Positions 1 through 8,071 of a DNA stretch of 64,000 bases are shown here, one piece after another; position 1 is the stretch's first letter; every line of letters begins with the position of its first letter. A program made the translations under genes and the position numbers. This DNA is from Luteolibacter sp. LG18. Lineage in GTDB: Bacteria; Verrucomicrobiota; Verrucomicrobiia; Verrucomicrobiales; Akkermansiaceae. The notes under the pieces are model-generated. The model did no database searches. It was not told the DNA's origin and worked only from the letters and a program-made list of their open reading frames with translations. Where the stretch lies: assembly GCF_036322585.1 (NCBI RefSeq), contig NZ_AP024600.1, positions 4,836,001-4,900,000 on the forward strand, written 5' to 3'.

Positions 1-960
1 GGCGACTTCGTGCGCCGCTGGGTCAGCGAGCACGACCGCTGGGGTTCGCCGAAGTTCCTGCTCGGCGAGTCCTACGGCGGCGTCCGCGTGGCCGGTCTGG
101 CGAACCATCTGCAATCCCGCTACGGGATGAGCCTCAATGGCGTGGTGATGCTCTCCTCGCTCGTCGACTTCCGCACGCTCACCGGCGACCAGGGCGATGA
201 CCTCGTCTATCAGGTCTACCTGCCGGTCTACGCCGCGGTGGCCCATTTCCACGGCAAGCTCAAGGGCGACCGCGACGCCCTCATCGAGGAGGCCCGCAAG
301 TTCTCCTTCGGAGACTACGGCGTGGCCCTGCTCCGCGGCACCCACATTCCCGCCGAGGAACGCGCGAAGCTCGCCGAGAAGCTCGCGGCCTTCAGCGGCA
401 TCGAGGCCGCGGTGTGGCTGAGCCATGACCTGCGCATCGACCCCACCTTCTTCCGCGCCGAACTGCTGCGAAAGGAGCACAAGGTGGTGGGCCGCTTCGA
501 TGCCCGCGTCGCGTGGGGCGCCACCAGCGAGTCCGATCAATCGCCCGACTACGATCCTTCGTACGCGCTGGCGCAGGGGGCCTTCTCCACCGCCATGTTG
601 AACTACCTGGTCCACGACCTGCAGTGGAAGGAAGACCAGCCCTACGAGATCCTCACCGGCAAGGTGAACCCGTGGCGCTGGAACGCGAGCAACGGCTACG
701 TGAACCTCAGCGACCGGATCTCGAATGCCATGCGGGACAACCCTCACCTCAAGGTGATGGTGATGTGCGGCCACGCCGACCTCGCCACCCCGCCGGACGG
801 CATCGGCTACTCGTTCAGCCACCTCTTCCAATTGCCGGAAGCGCAGCGTGGAAACGTGAGCTTCACCCACTACGATGGTGGTCACATGTTCTACCTGAAC
901 CCACCGGACCGGGTGAAGGCCCGCGAGGACCTGGTGAAGTTCCTCAACGGGGCGAAGTGA
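1..960 (+). CDS. Serine carboxypeptidase-like protein (peptidase S10 family), 5' end missing
   Basis: The frame is already open at base 1, so the N-terminus lies outside the window. The nucleophile motif GESYGG is at nt 64-81 (Ser codon 70-72). A catalytic Asp candidate follows in GHADLATPP and a catalytic His in YDGGHMFY near the C-terminus, giving the Ser-Asp-His order of the alpha/beta-hydrolase S10 family. Bacterial members are usually exported and remove C-terminal residues from peptides; that role is inferred here. The visible 319 residues cover most of the catalytic domain but not the signal peptide region. The next gene starts 62 bp downstream in the same direction. A start codon exists at nt 10 (GTG), but the frame reads straight through from base 1 and the family needs more N-terminal sequence. 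Confidence 0.82.
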   Translation, partial: GDFVRRWVSEHDRWGSPKFLLGESYGGVRVAGLANHLQSRYGMSLNGVVMLSSLVDFRTLTGDQGDDLVYQVYLPVYAAVAHFHGKLKGDRDALIEEARKFSFGDYGVALLRGTHIPAEERAKLAEKLAAFSGIEAAVWLSHDLRIDPTFFRAELLRKEHKVVGRFDARVAWGATSESDQSPDYDPSYALAQGAFSTAMLNYLVHDLQWKEDQPYEILTGKVNPWRWNASNGYVNLSDRISNAMRDNPHLKVMVMCGHADLATPPDGIGYSFSHLFQLPEAQRGNVSFTHYDGGHMFYLNPPDRVKAREDLVKFLNGAK

Positions 961-961
961 G

Positions 962-977
962 GCGGCGCACGCGCCGC
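962..977. repeat. Short GC hairpin (REP-like foot GCGCTAC)
   Basis: GCGGCGC and GCGCCGC are perfect 7-base arms around AC, followed by GCTAC. A different hairpin at 7003-7021 is also followed by GCTACC, so both may be REP-like units. There is no T-run, so it is a weak terminator candidate for the peptidase gene. Confidence 0.3.
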
Positions 978-1022
978 GCTACGTTCTCGACTCTCCCGCC
1001 CATCCTCCTATCGTCCGTGGAC

Positions 1023-1499
1023 ATGGAGTTCGATCCCACCGTGCCCCAGGGGCCGCCACCCTTGCAGCAACCGCCCCAGCCTCCGCCGATGATGCTGGCG
1101 CAGCCGCCGCCGGGCCTACCTCCAGGCATGATGGTGCCCGCGCCCGGCTACCCGCTCTCCACCCCGGACGAACGGACGATGGGATTGCTCTGCCACCTGC
1201 TCCCGATCTTCACCGGCTTCCTCGGCCCGCTCATCCTGTGGCTGGTGAAAAAGGAGGGCTCGCCGTTCGTGGATCACCACGGCCGGGAAGCGCTCAATTT
1301 CCAGATCTCGAAATTGATCTACTTCTTCGGCGGCGGCGCCTTGACCATGGTGCTCGTGTTCGCTGGCGGCATCGGCATCTTCCTGATCCCGCTGCTCATG
1401 ATCATGGGCGTGCTGATGCTGGTGGCGGAAATCATGGCCGCCCTCGCCGCCAACCGCGGCGAATGGCACCGCTATCCCTGCTGCATCCGGGTGATTTGA
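1023..1499 (+). CDS. DUF4870 domain membrane protein
   Basis: A 158-residue protein. The first ~50 residues are almost only Pro, Gln, Gly and Met (a disordered cytosolic tail). A DUF4870/Tic20-like region follows: DERTMGLLCHLLPIF, a turn containing GSPFVDHHGREALNFQ, and two further hydrophobic helices. The HHGREALNFQ motif between the first and second membrane segments is typical of DUF4870, whose function is unknown. The ATG at 1023 is chosen because the frame upstream overlaps the peptidase gene and encodes low-complexity residues. The gene is probably independent of the peptidase. No clear Shine-Dalgarno site precedes it. Confidence 0.75.
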   Translation: MEFDPTVPQGPPPLQQPPQPPPMMLAQPPPGLPPGMMVPAPGYPLSTPDERTMGLLCHLLPIFTGFLGPLILWLVKKEGSPFVDHHGREALNFQISKLIYFFGGGALTMVLVFAGGIGIFLIPLLMIMGVLMLVAEIMAALAANRGEWHRYPCCIRVI

Positions 1500-1645
1500 A
1501 GGTAGGGTCATCTCGCCGAGATGACCGGGCGGAGGATGTTGTTCGCGGGACGAACGCCGCCCGATCAAACGAAGGGATGGGACATGCCGTTGGCAGCGGA
1601 CGCACCCGTTAGACCCGGTCGCCCCGGCGGTGCGCCCCTACCTTC
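1498..1645. repeat. Small element bounded by 10-bp inverted repeats, with an internal hairpin
   Basis: GAAGGTAGGG at 1498-1507 and CCCTACCTTC at 1636-1645 are perfect inverted repeats about 130 bp apart. A perfect 9-bp hairpin (GGTCATCTC, loop GCC) sits at 1506-1526. No coding sequence is present. The layout resembles a MITE or REP-type element, or a transcription terminator region for the DUF4870 gene. Confidence 0.35.
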
Positions 1646-1681
1646 AGAGAGGCACCTTCCTTCCGAAACAACACTCCGCGC

Positions 1682-2254
1682 TCACCCGTAATACGGCCGC
1701 AGCATCAGGTAGCAGATCGGCCCCGTGACGGCCACGTAGAGCCACAGCGGGAACACCCATTTCGCCAAGCGGCGGTGCGCTGCGAAACGGTTCGTCCAAC
1801 CGGCGGTGAACGTGAAGAGGATGAACGGCAAGCTGACACCCGCCAACGTGATGTGAGTGATCAGCAGGAACAGGTAGACCGCTTTCATCCAGCCGGTGCC
1901 GCCATAACGCGTTTCATCGGTGGTGAAGTGATAGGCCACGTAGCACAGCAGGAACACGACCGAGAGCCCCATCGCCGCGAAAATGAACGAGCGGTGGCGC
2001 GCGATCTTCCCCTGCTTCACCGCCACCAGCGCGCCGACGAGGCACACCGCCACCAGCGAATTCAGAATCGCGTGGACCGGCGGCAGGAAGGTGAACGACC
2101 AGCCCTCCGGCAGCGGGATCCGCAGTTCCGGACGCCGCATCAGACCAACCAGGATCAGCACCACGGCGGTGAGCACCCAGGTCACGATCCCGAGCTTCTT
2201 CGAAAGCGCCTCGTCCGGCGTGCGGGACAGCCACTCCTTGCGTTCGTCGCTCAT
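1682..2254 (-). CDS. DUF420 family membrane protein (cytochrome oxidase-associated)
   Basis: A 190-residue protein with about five hydrophobic segments and conserved His residues in RHRSFIFAAM, YHFTTDETRYGG and THITLAG. This pattern is typical of DUF420 (CtaM/YozB-like) proteins, often encoded with haem-copper oxidase assembly genes. The ATG at 2254 overlaps the stop of the upstream Sco gene by four bases (ATGA), which implies translational coupling and rules out the longer frame. It is the last gene of a four-gene minus-strand cluster with ctaB and two Sco-like genes. Its molecular role is not established; assembly or stabilisation of the oxidase is inferred from context. Confidence 0.8.
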   Translation of the reverse strand: MSDERKEWLSRTPDEALSKKLGIVTWVLTAVVLILVGLMRRPELRIPLPEGWSFTFLPPVHAILNSLVAVCLVGALVAVKQGKIARHRSFIFAAMGLSVVFLLCYVAYHFTTDETRYGGTGWMKAVYLFLLITHITLAGVSLPFILFTFTAGWTNRFAAHRRLAKWVFPLWLYVAVTGPICYLMLRPYYG

Positions 2255-2985
2255 CGTTCGACCGTCTCGTTCTTCTTCTCCAGCTCGGTGCGGATGCGTC
2301 CGTAGAGCTGCGTCTTGAGTTCCTCGTAAAGCCCCGGCTGGCGTTTCACCGCCTCCTCGGAGCGGGCATCGGCCAGCGGCCATTTCCCGACGATCTGCCA
2401 GTTCTTGTCCACCAGCAGGAAGGAGAGGTCGTGCGCGAAGCGGCCGTTCGACTCGATGTCGACCGGATCGCGACGCTCGCGGACGCCCATGAACTTCAGC
2501 TCGTGCTCCAGGTACTGGTGGGTCGCCTTCTCGTCACCGGCATTGAAGAACCACCAGTTTTTCGCGTCCGCGCCGAGGGCTCCGGCATACTCCTTCAAGC
2601 GTTCCGGGGAATCGCTGGTGGGATCCACCGAGATGCACACGATCTGGAAATCCGGGTTATTACGGAAAGTATCGTACAAGGCGCGCAGCTCGACGCCGTT
2701 GCGCTGCGCGCAGTGCGGGCAGACCGCGAAGAACTCGGCGACGAGGACGACCTTCCCTTTCAGGTCGGACAGCTTCACCTTCTCGCCCGCCTGGTTGGTG
2801 CCCTCGAGGTCCTTCTCGATCGGCACCCATTGGTCCTCGGTGCCCTTGCCCGCGTTCACCACCAGCGCATTTGCCGGCAGCGCGGGCTTCAGTCCCGTCC
2901 GCAGCCACATGGCGGTGCCGATGATGGCGGCGCAGACCACTGCGACCACTCCGTAAATGACAGCCAGTTTTCCTTTCGAGTGCAT
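2251..2985 (-). CDS. Sco1/SenC family copper chaperone or thiol oxidoreductase
   Basis: A 244-residue protein: a membrane anchor at residues ~8-28, then a thioredoxin-fold domain. The redox/copper motif reads AVCPHCA (Cys89, Cys92), a CxxC rather than the usual Sco CxxxC. A distal His185 in FAHDLSFLLVD matches the third copper ligand of Sco proteins. Sco proteins deliver copper to the CuA site of cytochrome c oxidase at the outer face of the membrane. The CxxC spacing could mean more thiol-reductase character. The start shares one base with the stop of the upstream Sco paralogue, and its stop overlaps the DUF420 start, so translation is likely coupled along the cluster. Confidence 0.82.
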   Translation of the reverse strand: MHSKGKLAVIYGVVAVVCAAIIGTAMWLRTGLKPALPANALVVNAGKGTEDQWVPIEKDLEGTNQAGEKVKLSDLKGKVVLVAEFFAVCPHCAQRNGVELRALYDTFRNNPDFQIVCISVDPTSDSPERLKEYAGALGADAKNWWFFNAGDEKATHQYLEHELKFMGVRERRDPVDIESNGRFAHDLSFLLVDKNWQIVGKWPLADARSEEAVKRQPGLYEELKTQLYGRIRTELEKKNETVER

Positions 2986-3779
2986 CAGTCTTTCAGTGGC
3001 TCCTCACGGAGCTGTTCGATGGTTTTGACCAGCACGCCCTCCAGCGTCTGGGCGTTGGTTTGATCGGTACCAGTCTTCACGCCGCGGGCGTCCCACTCGG
3101 CGGCCTGGTCGAAATCGAACCGGGCGACATAGGCCTCGCCGCCGCGCTTCTGCGGGATCACGGCGTTGCGCACGTGGCGGTTGCGGTCCACCACGACGAT
3201 GGAGGTGTCATACTTCCACTTGCCATCCTCCTGGTGGGGAAAGAGCGAGGTCTTGAACTCGTTCTTGATGAACTTGTAGAGCGTCTGCGGTTCGGTCGAA
3301 GCCACCCACCATTGCGGCAGCGTCGCGCCAAGCTTCCCGCTCTCCGTCACGAGCAATCCGTGGAGGTCTTCCGCCGGACCGGGATCGATCACCAGCGTCA
3401 CGAACGCCACATCCTCGGTCGCCTTGTAGCGTTCTGCGAGGCGCTTCATCACCTCCACCGAGCGGGCGGAAATGGCCGGATCGGACGAGCTGACCGCGCA
3501 GGCCAGCCACACCTTGCCACCGAGATCGAGGAGACCGGCCTGGTGGTTGTCCTGGCGCAGCACGCGCAGGTCGCGGCCCTTGTCGATGCGGGAGATGATC
3601 GCCGGCCGCGAATGATCCTCGGAAAGTGCCTTTTTCTGGTCCGCCTTGTTCTTCAGGACGTAGGCCGAGAGCACCATGATCCCGCCCAGGATCATGATCG
3701 CGACAAGGATCCACGCCGTGCGGCGCAGCTTCTTCGGATCACGGACGGCGGGCTCGAGAGTCTGAATGTCCACAGGCAT
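2985..3779 (-). CDS. Sco-like membrane-anchored protein lacking the Cys pair
   Basis: A 264-residue protein with one membrane helix (residues ~21-43) and a thioredoxin-like domain. Where Sco proteins have CxxxC this one has CAVSS (Cys94, then Ser98), so the metal/redox site is incomplete. The surrounding framework (GGKVWLAC..., VEVMKRLAERYK, FVTLVIDPGPAEDL, TSIVVVDRNRHVRN) still follows the Sco fold. It lies directly downstream of ctaB and ends on the first base of the next Sco gene. A structural or partner role for the intact Sco is inferred; copper delivery on its own seems unlikely. The catalytic difference is seen directly, the function is not. Confidence 0.7.
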   Translation of the reverse strand: MPVDIQTLEPAVRDPKKLRRTAWILVAIMILGGIMVLSAYVLKNKADQKKALSEDHSRPAIISRIDKGRDLRVLRQDNHQAGLLDLGGKVWLACAVSSSDPAISARSVEVMKRLAERYKATEDVAFVTLVIDPGPAEDLHGLLVTESGKLGATLPQWWVASTEPQTLYKFIKNEFKTSLFPHQEDGKWKYDTSIVVVDRNRHVRNAVIPQKRGGEAYVARFDFDQAAEWDARGVKTGTDQTNAQTLEGVLVKTIEQLREEPLKD

Positions 3780-3797
3780 CGGGCGGCGGACCGTAGC

Positions 3798-4709
3798 CTA
3801 GCGCCAACCGATGGCAAGCAAACCCAGCGCCGCGGGCAGGTAGATCAACGTGAAAAAGAACAATTTCCGCGCCGAGGCCCGGTCACCGGCCGATCGGAAC
3901 CGCCACGCCAGCCCGGCCATCAGGACCGCCAGCAGCGGGCCGAAAATCCCCCAGGTCCAGCCGGTGAAGCCCATCGGCCACGGGGCGATCGAAATCACGG
4001 CCAGCGCCAGGGCGAACACCGCGGACAGCATCGCGCTCTTTTTGCCGCTGACGTCGCCGTTCGACCACATCTTGTAACCGGCGTCCTCGTATTCCTCGCG
4101 GCAGATCCAGTTGATCGCCACGAAATGGGGAAGCTGCCAGAAGAACAGCAGCGCGAACAGGAACGCCGCCCGCCAATCGAGCGCGCCGCCCGCCCCCACC
4201 CAGCCGATCACCGGCGGAATCGCTCCCGGGATGGCCCCCACCAGGGTATTGGTGGAGCTGAGGCGCTTCAGCGGCGTGTAAACGAAGACGTAGATGGCGA
4301 TGGTCGCCGCCGTGAGCGTGGCAGCCAGGCCATTGATCATGGTGGCGAGATGGAGGATGCCGAAGGCGGAAAGCACCCAGCCGACCCCGAAGGCCACCAT
4401 CGGATCCATCCGGCGGGATGGCAGCGGACGGTTCGCGGTACGGCGCATCCGCTTGTCCAGGTCGATCTCCATCAACTGGTTGAACGCCGCCGAACCGAAC
4501 GCCGCCGCGGCCGTGCCGAGGAGCGTGTTGAACAGACGCCACCAGTCGAAGCCGTGGCCGCGCGAGGCCAGCAGGAAGCCGAAGAAGGCCGTGATGAGCA
4601 CGAACAGGTTCAGCCGCACCTTCATCAGGACGGCCAGATCCTGCCGCAGTCCGGGAACCGGCAGCAGGGGCTCGTTTTCAGCAGGGGGCACCGGAGTTTC
4701 GTCGGCCAT
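3798..4709 (-). CDS. ctaB: Protoheme IX farnesyltransferase (haem O synthase)
   Basis: A 303-residue polytopic UbiA-family prenyltransferase. The hallmark motif is present as NQLMEIDLDKRMRRT followed by RPLP near residues 80-100, with the second conserved loop around YTPLKRLSS. The enzyme transfers a farnesyl group to haem b to make haem O for haem-copper oxidases. It is the first gene of the minus-strand cluster ctaB, Sco-like, Sco, DUF420, with 18 bases to the next gene. No oxidase subunit gene is within the window. The ATG at 4709 gives a normal length for the family with a cytosolic N-terminal tail. Confidence 0.93.
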   Translation of the reverse strand: MADETPVPPAENEPLLPVPGLRQDLAVLMKVRLNLFVLITAFFGFLLASRGHGFDWWRLFNTLLGTAAAAFGSAAFNQLMEIDLDKRMRRTANRPLPSRRMDPMVAFGVGWVLSAFGILHLATMINGLAATLTAATIAIYVFVYTPLKRLSSTNTLVGAIPGAIPPVIGWVGAGGALDWRAAFLFALLFFWQLPHFVAINWICREEYEDAGYKMWSNGDVSGKKSAMLSAVFALALAVISIAPWPMGFTGWTWGIFGPLLAVLMAGLAWRFRSAGDRASARKLFFFTLIYLPAALGLLAIGWR

Positions 4710-4792
4710 CGTGTCGGGGGCGGATCATGGGGACCGGCGGGCGCATGCCAAGCGCCAAGCTGCCGGATTCCCAATTGCGAGCGTCGCGAGTG

Positions 4793-5761
4793 TCAAACGA
4801 GGCCCACCGCCTTGCGGACGCGGTCGAGCACCTTGGAGGCCTCCTCGCGGGCCCGCTCGGCACCGCGTTTCAGCACGGCATCCACGAAGCCGGGATCCGC
4901 CAGGATCTCCTCGCGGCGGGCGCGCATCGGGGCGAAGAACTCCCAGTAGGCGTCGGCGAGGCGCGTCTTGAAATGGCCGTAGCCGAAGCCGCCGCTGAGA
5001 TGGTCCGCCACCATCTGGTTGTAGTCCGCCTCACTGGCGAAAAGTTTGTAAAGCGCGAGAATGGTCGAGTCCGCCACCGGCTTCGGCTCCTCCAGCGGAG
5101 TCGAGTCGGTGATGATGTTCTTCATGATGATCTTCTTCGAAGGCTTCTCGTCGCCGAAGATCGGGAGCGTGTTGTGATAGCTCTTGCTCATTTTCCGGCC
5201 ATCGGTGCCGATGACCAACGCCGTGTCCTCGCGGATGATCGGCTCCGGAACGATCACCGTGCCCTCGCCGTAGGTCTCGTTGATCTTGCCCGCGAGATCG
5301 CGGGTCATTTCCAGATGCTGCTTCTGGTCCTTGCCGACCGGCACTTGGTTCGAATCGTAAAGCAGGATGTCCGCGGCCATCAGCACCGGGTAGGCGAAAA
5401 GCGCGTGGTTCGGCGCGATCCCGTTGGCGACCTTGTCCTTGTACGAATGGCCCTTTTCCAGCAAGCTGAACGGGCAGACGGTGGAAAGAATCCACGCCAG
5501 CTCATTGACCTCCGGCACCGCGCTCTGGCGGAAGAACACCGCGCGCTCCGGATCCAGGCCGCAGGCGAGGAAATCGATGGCCAGCTCCCGGACGTTTTCG
5601 CGAAGCGCCGCCGGGTCCTGCGAGGACGTCATCGCGTGGTAGTCCGCGATGAAATAGAAGGCCTCGCCCTTGTCCTGCAATTGTACCGCCGGCTGCATCG
5701 CGCCGAAGTAATTGCCGACATGGAGTTTTCCGCTCGGTTGGAGCCCGGTCAGGATTCGCAT
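4793..5761 (-). CDS. trpS: Tryptophan-tRNA ligase
   Basis: A class I aminoacyl-tRNA synthetase of 322 residues, the normal length for bacterial TrpS. It begins MRILTGLQPSG, has the HIGH-like motif KLHVGNY near residue 12 and the KMSKS loop GRKMSKSY near residue 192. DADILLYDSNQVPVG-type sequence (here MAADILLYDSNQVPVG) is characteristic of tryptophanyl enzymes. It charges tRNA-Trp in the cytosol. An in-frame ATG at 5773 would add four residues (MFRA); the later start matches the family N-terminus better. Monocistronic, transcribed toward the ctaB cluster with an 83-bp gap. Confidence 0.95.
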   Translation of the reverse strand: MRILTGLQPSGKLHVGNYFGAMQPAVQLQDKGEAFYFIADYHAMTSSQDPAALRENVRELAIDFLACGLDPERAVFFRQSAVPEVNELAWILSTVCPFSLLEKGHSYKDKVANGIAPNHALFAYPVLMAADILLYDSNQVPVGKDQKQHLEMTRDLAGKINETYGEGTVIVPEPIIREDTALVIGTDGRKMSKSYHNTLPIFGDEKPSKKIIMKNIITDSTPLEEPKPVADSTILALYKLFASEADYNQMVADHLSGGFGYGHFKTRLADAYWEFFAPMRARREEILADPGFVDAVLKRGAERAREEASKVLDRVRKAVGLV

Positions 5762-6022
5762 GGCGCGGAACATGGACGCGCCCGGATGGAGCGGTCAAGC
5801 CGTCGTGGCAGTTGATCAGCACCGATGGCCTTTACTCCACCGAGGATCGCCACCTCCGTCGGCGATTCAAACACCCGCCCAAGGAGAGGGCCAAGACCTC
5901 CAATCAGCAGCCTCGCAGAGGCATCGAAACGCTCCCTTCCAGAGGCAGCTTGAAACCCTTGATCGTTAACAAATATTAAATTCTTCTTGAATCGTGGCAT
6001 TTTTTTGAAAAACTTCAAACTC

Positions 6023-6868
6023 ATGAAGGCGACCACGCTGTATGCCACTCTCGCCCTGGTGCTCGGAGCCCCGGTGGCATTTTCAAAATCTGAAGTCGAA
6101 ACCCTGCGCGACCGTTGCGCGGAGCAAGAGCGCCAGATCCGCCAGCTTGAGCAGGAAAACAGCCGTTTGAAAGGCACTAAGGAGACCCCGAAGCCGGTGG
6201 TCGCTGAAAAGGCTGCTGCAGAGAAGCCCGTCGCTGAAAAACCCGCTCCGACCAAGTCCGGCACCTACACGGTTCGCTCCGGCGACACCTTGGAAAAGAT
6301 CGCCCGCAAGACCGGCGTCTCCGCCCTCGCCCTCGGCAAGGCCAACGGCATCAAGAGCGAAACCATCATCCGCCCCGGCCAGGTCCTGAAACTCCCCGGC
6401 TCCTCCACCGCGACGGCCGCCCGCACCACCGAGGACTCCAAGCCGGAGCCGAAGGAAGCCAAGGAGCCGAAGACCGCGAAAAAGGACACCAAGGAGCCCG
6501 CCAAAGAAGCGAAGACCGAGACCGCGAAGACCGAGACCGCCAAGACCGAGAGCAAGTCGGCCAAGGAAAAGGAAACTCCCGCCCTCGCCTCCACGGAATC
6601 CAAGACGATCTCCAATCCCGCTCCGAAGCCCGCTCCCCAGCCAAAAGCTGAAGCGACGGCCGAAGCAGCGAAGGCTCCCACCACCGGCGGTGCCGCGAAA
6701 CCTCCCACGATCCGCTCGATCATCATTCAGGACGAAACCAGCTACGGCAGCTTCGCCTCGCTGCACGGCACCACGCCGGAGCGCCTGAACGATCTGAACG
6801 GTCTCTCTCTCAGTACCAGCACGGTCCTCGCCAAGGGTTCGGAACTTTATATTCCCGCCCAGCCTTAG
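6023..6868 (+). CDS. Secreted LysM-domain protein with coiled-coil and Lys/Ala/Glu/Thr-rich linker
   Basis: A 281-residue protein with a signal peptide (MKATTLYATLALVLGAPVAFS) and a short coiled coil rich in Glu, Arg and Gln (residues ~22-48). A canonical LysM motif is at ~78-123 (YTVRSGDTLEKIARKTGV ... PGQVLKLPG). A long linker full of TAKTE and EAKEPK repeats follows, and a degenerate second LysM at ~235-281 ends in LAKGSELYIPAQ. LysM units bind N-acetylglucosamine chains, so a peptidoglycan-attached periplasmic protein is inferred; no catalytic domain is visible. A TTG at 5987 opens the frame earlier but would put 12 extra residues before the signal peptide, so ATG 6023 is preferred. A strong terminator follows. 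Confidence 0.8.
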   Translation: MKATTLYATLALVLGAPVAFSKSEVETLRDRCAEQERQIRQLEQENSRLKGTKETPKPVVAEKAAAEKPVAEKPAPTKSGTYTVRSGDTLEKIARKTGVSALALGKANGIKSETIIRPGQVLKLPGSSTATAARTTEDSKPEPKEAKEPKTAKKDTKEPAKEAKTETAKTETAKTESKSAKEKETPALASTESKTISNPAPKPAPQPKAEATAEAAKAPTTGGAAKPPTIRSIIIQDETSYGSFASLHGTTPERLNDLNGLSLSTSTVLAKGSELYIPAQP

Positions 6869-6893
6869 CACCCGAGTCCTTGGAAGGATTAAG

Positions 6894-6928
6894 AAAACCC
6901 GTCCGGGGTCGCTCCCCGGGCGGGTTTT
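6894..6928 (+). terminator. Rho-independent terminator of the LysM gene
   Basis: AAAACCCGTCCGGGG pairs with CCCCGGGCGGGTTTT (one G-T wobble) around a five-base loop, and the right arm ends in a T-run. It starts 26 bases after the LysM stop codon. Confidence 0.85.
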
Positions 6929-7002
6929 ATTGTTTCACCCAAGCGAGGTGGGTGACGTTTTCCAGAAGGGAAAGCCCCAGCCCAAAAAGGCCCGGTCCCG
7001 CA

Positions 7003-7021
7003 CGCGAAGCCAAACTTCGCG
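7003..7021. repeat. Hairpin followed by GCTACC (REP-like)
   Basis: CGCGAAG and CTTCGCG are perfect arms around CCAAA, followed by CTACC. It lies just beyond the stop of the TetR gene (minus strand) and may act as its transcription end. The GCGCTAC foot is shared with the hairpin at 962-977. Confidence 0.4.
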
Positions 7022-7026
7022 CTACC

Positions 7027-7725
7027 TCAGAAATCGAACGTCGCCTGCGGCCCCTTCGCCACCACGGCGTCGCCATTCTCCAGACCATTGCGCAGGCCGG
7101 CGGCGGCAAAGCGGGTGAACCGCGCCAAGGTCGTTTCCACCGAAGGATTTCCGGAGACGCCCTGCGAGATCGTTTGAAGCGTGTCCTCCTGGCACATCGC
7201 GAAGCACATGGCTCCGATCACGAAATGCAGGCGCCAGATGATTTCATCGGGAGGCAGCCCGGGCAGCGATTTCGACAGGGTCTTCACGAACCGGGCGACG
7301 ATCACCTTGAACTGCTCGACCATCACCGGTGGCATCGCCCCGCCCTGCTCGCCAAACATCCGGCCGACCAGCTTCAAAAACAGCCGTTCGGAAAGCTCCG
7401 AGCGACGGATCTGGGTCACCATCGGTCGAACGAACGCTTCCAACACCTCCTCGATCGGCACCGATTTCCCCGACCAGCGGCGCTCGAGCGCGTCCAGCCG
7501 GACGATGCGCTCCTCGTTGATCGGCGTGATGTAGCGGGTCATCACCGCCGCCACCAAGCCGTCACGGCTGCCGAAGTGGTAGTTCACCGAAGCGATGTTC
7601 ATCGCCGCCTTCTTGGTGATGTCGCGAACCGACACCGACTCGAAGCCACGCTCGGCAAACAGCGCCTCCGCGGCCTCGACCAATTTGAGCTTGGCACCAC
7701 TTTCGGGAACACTCGTGCGATCCAT
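7027..7725 (-). CDS. TetR/AcrR family transcriptional regulator
   Basis: A 232-residue protein with an N-terminal TetR helix-turn-helix at residues ~12-58 (EAAEALFAERGFESVSVRDI, then NYHFGSRDGL). The C-terminal ligand-binding half, with GRMFGEQGG and long amphipathic helices, resembles the CecR/YbiH branch. These proteins are cytosolic dimeric repressors released by small molecules; the ligand cannot be read from sequence. A good ribosome binding site (AAGGAG at 7733-7738 on the minus strand) sits eight bases before the ATG, unusual for this window. No efflux or enzyme gene is adjacent in the same operon, so the target is unknown. Confidence 0.88.
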   Translation of the reverse strand: MDRTSVPESGAKLKLVEAAEALFAERGFESVSVRDITKKAAMNIASVNYHFGSRDGLVAAVMTRYITPINEERIVRLDALERRWSGKSVPIEEVLEAFVRPMVTQIRRSELSERLFLKLVGRMFGEQGGAMPPVMVEQFKVIVARFVKTLSKSLPGLPPDEIIWRLHFVIGAMCFAMCQEDTLQTISQGVSGNPSVETTLARFTRFAAAGLRNGLENGDAVVAKGPQATFDF

Positions 7726-7888
7726 GGGATTGACTCCTTAGGGCCATGAAGCCCCGGTGTCAAACGTTCGATTTATCGCCGAATACAAATCGCTGCTTCG
7801 TCGGCGCAAACGATGGAATCATCTGGTTGTCAATCCCTCTTGCCAACAAACACCGATTCAATCGATCGCTTCCATCGATCGCGTGAAC

Positions 7889-7939
7889 CTATTCACTGAA
7901 ACGCGGCGGTTGTTCACGATTGTCCACAGGTTATTCACA
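7889..7939 (+). promoter_or_regulatory. Cluster of DnaA-box-like 9-mers
   Basis: TTGTTCACG (7910-7918), TTGTCCACA (7920-7928) and TTATTCACA (7931-7939) lie in the same orientation with starts 10 and 11 bp apart. CTATTCACT is at 7889-7897. The last fits the DnaA box consensus TTATNCACA exactly and the second differs at one position. Spacing of one helical turn suits cooperative DnaA binding. This could be an origin, a DnaA-titration site or a DnaA-controlled promoter. Confidence 0.45.
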
Positions 7940-8032
7940 ATGGACGAGGAGGTTCACCCGGGAAAATCCCCCTCCGAAGTGTAAACGATGTCTCCGAACA
8001 CCTGGGCATGCGTTTCGGAGGGTGTCACATGC

Positions 8033-8062
8033 TTGATTTCGCGGAGCGGGCGCGGCTAACTC
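8033..8062 (+). promoter_or_regulatory. Putative sigma-70-type promoter of the GreA/B-like gene
   Basis: TTGATT (8033-8038), an 18-bp spacer and TAACTC (8057-8062), ending nine bases before the ATG at 8072. This would give a very short leader and no room for a ribosome binding site. Confidence 0.4.
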
Positions 8063-8071
8063 CCCTCCCCG

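Larger units (their letters stand above)
7726..8071. other. Intergenic region with DnaA-box-like cluster
   Basis: 346 bp without a gene, between the divergent TetR and GreA/B-like genes. It carries a direct repeat of ATCGATCGC (7860-7868 and 7873-7881), the DnaA-box-like cluster at 7889-7939 and the promoter at 8033-8062. No RNA gene was recognised. Confidence 0.6.

Noticed and set aside
5749..6264. 171-residue minus-strand ORF spanning the trpS-LysM gap
   Set aside because: It overlaps the start of trpS and the LysM signal peptide antisense. The middle (5800-5960) could be a relic of a mobile gene, but no frame gives a convincing match.
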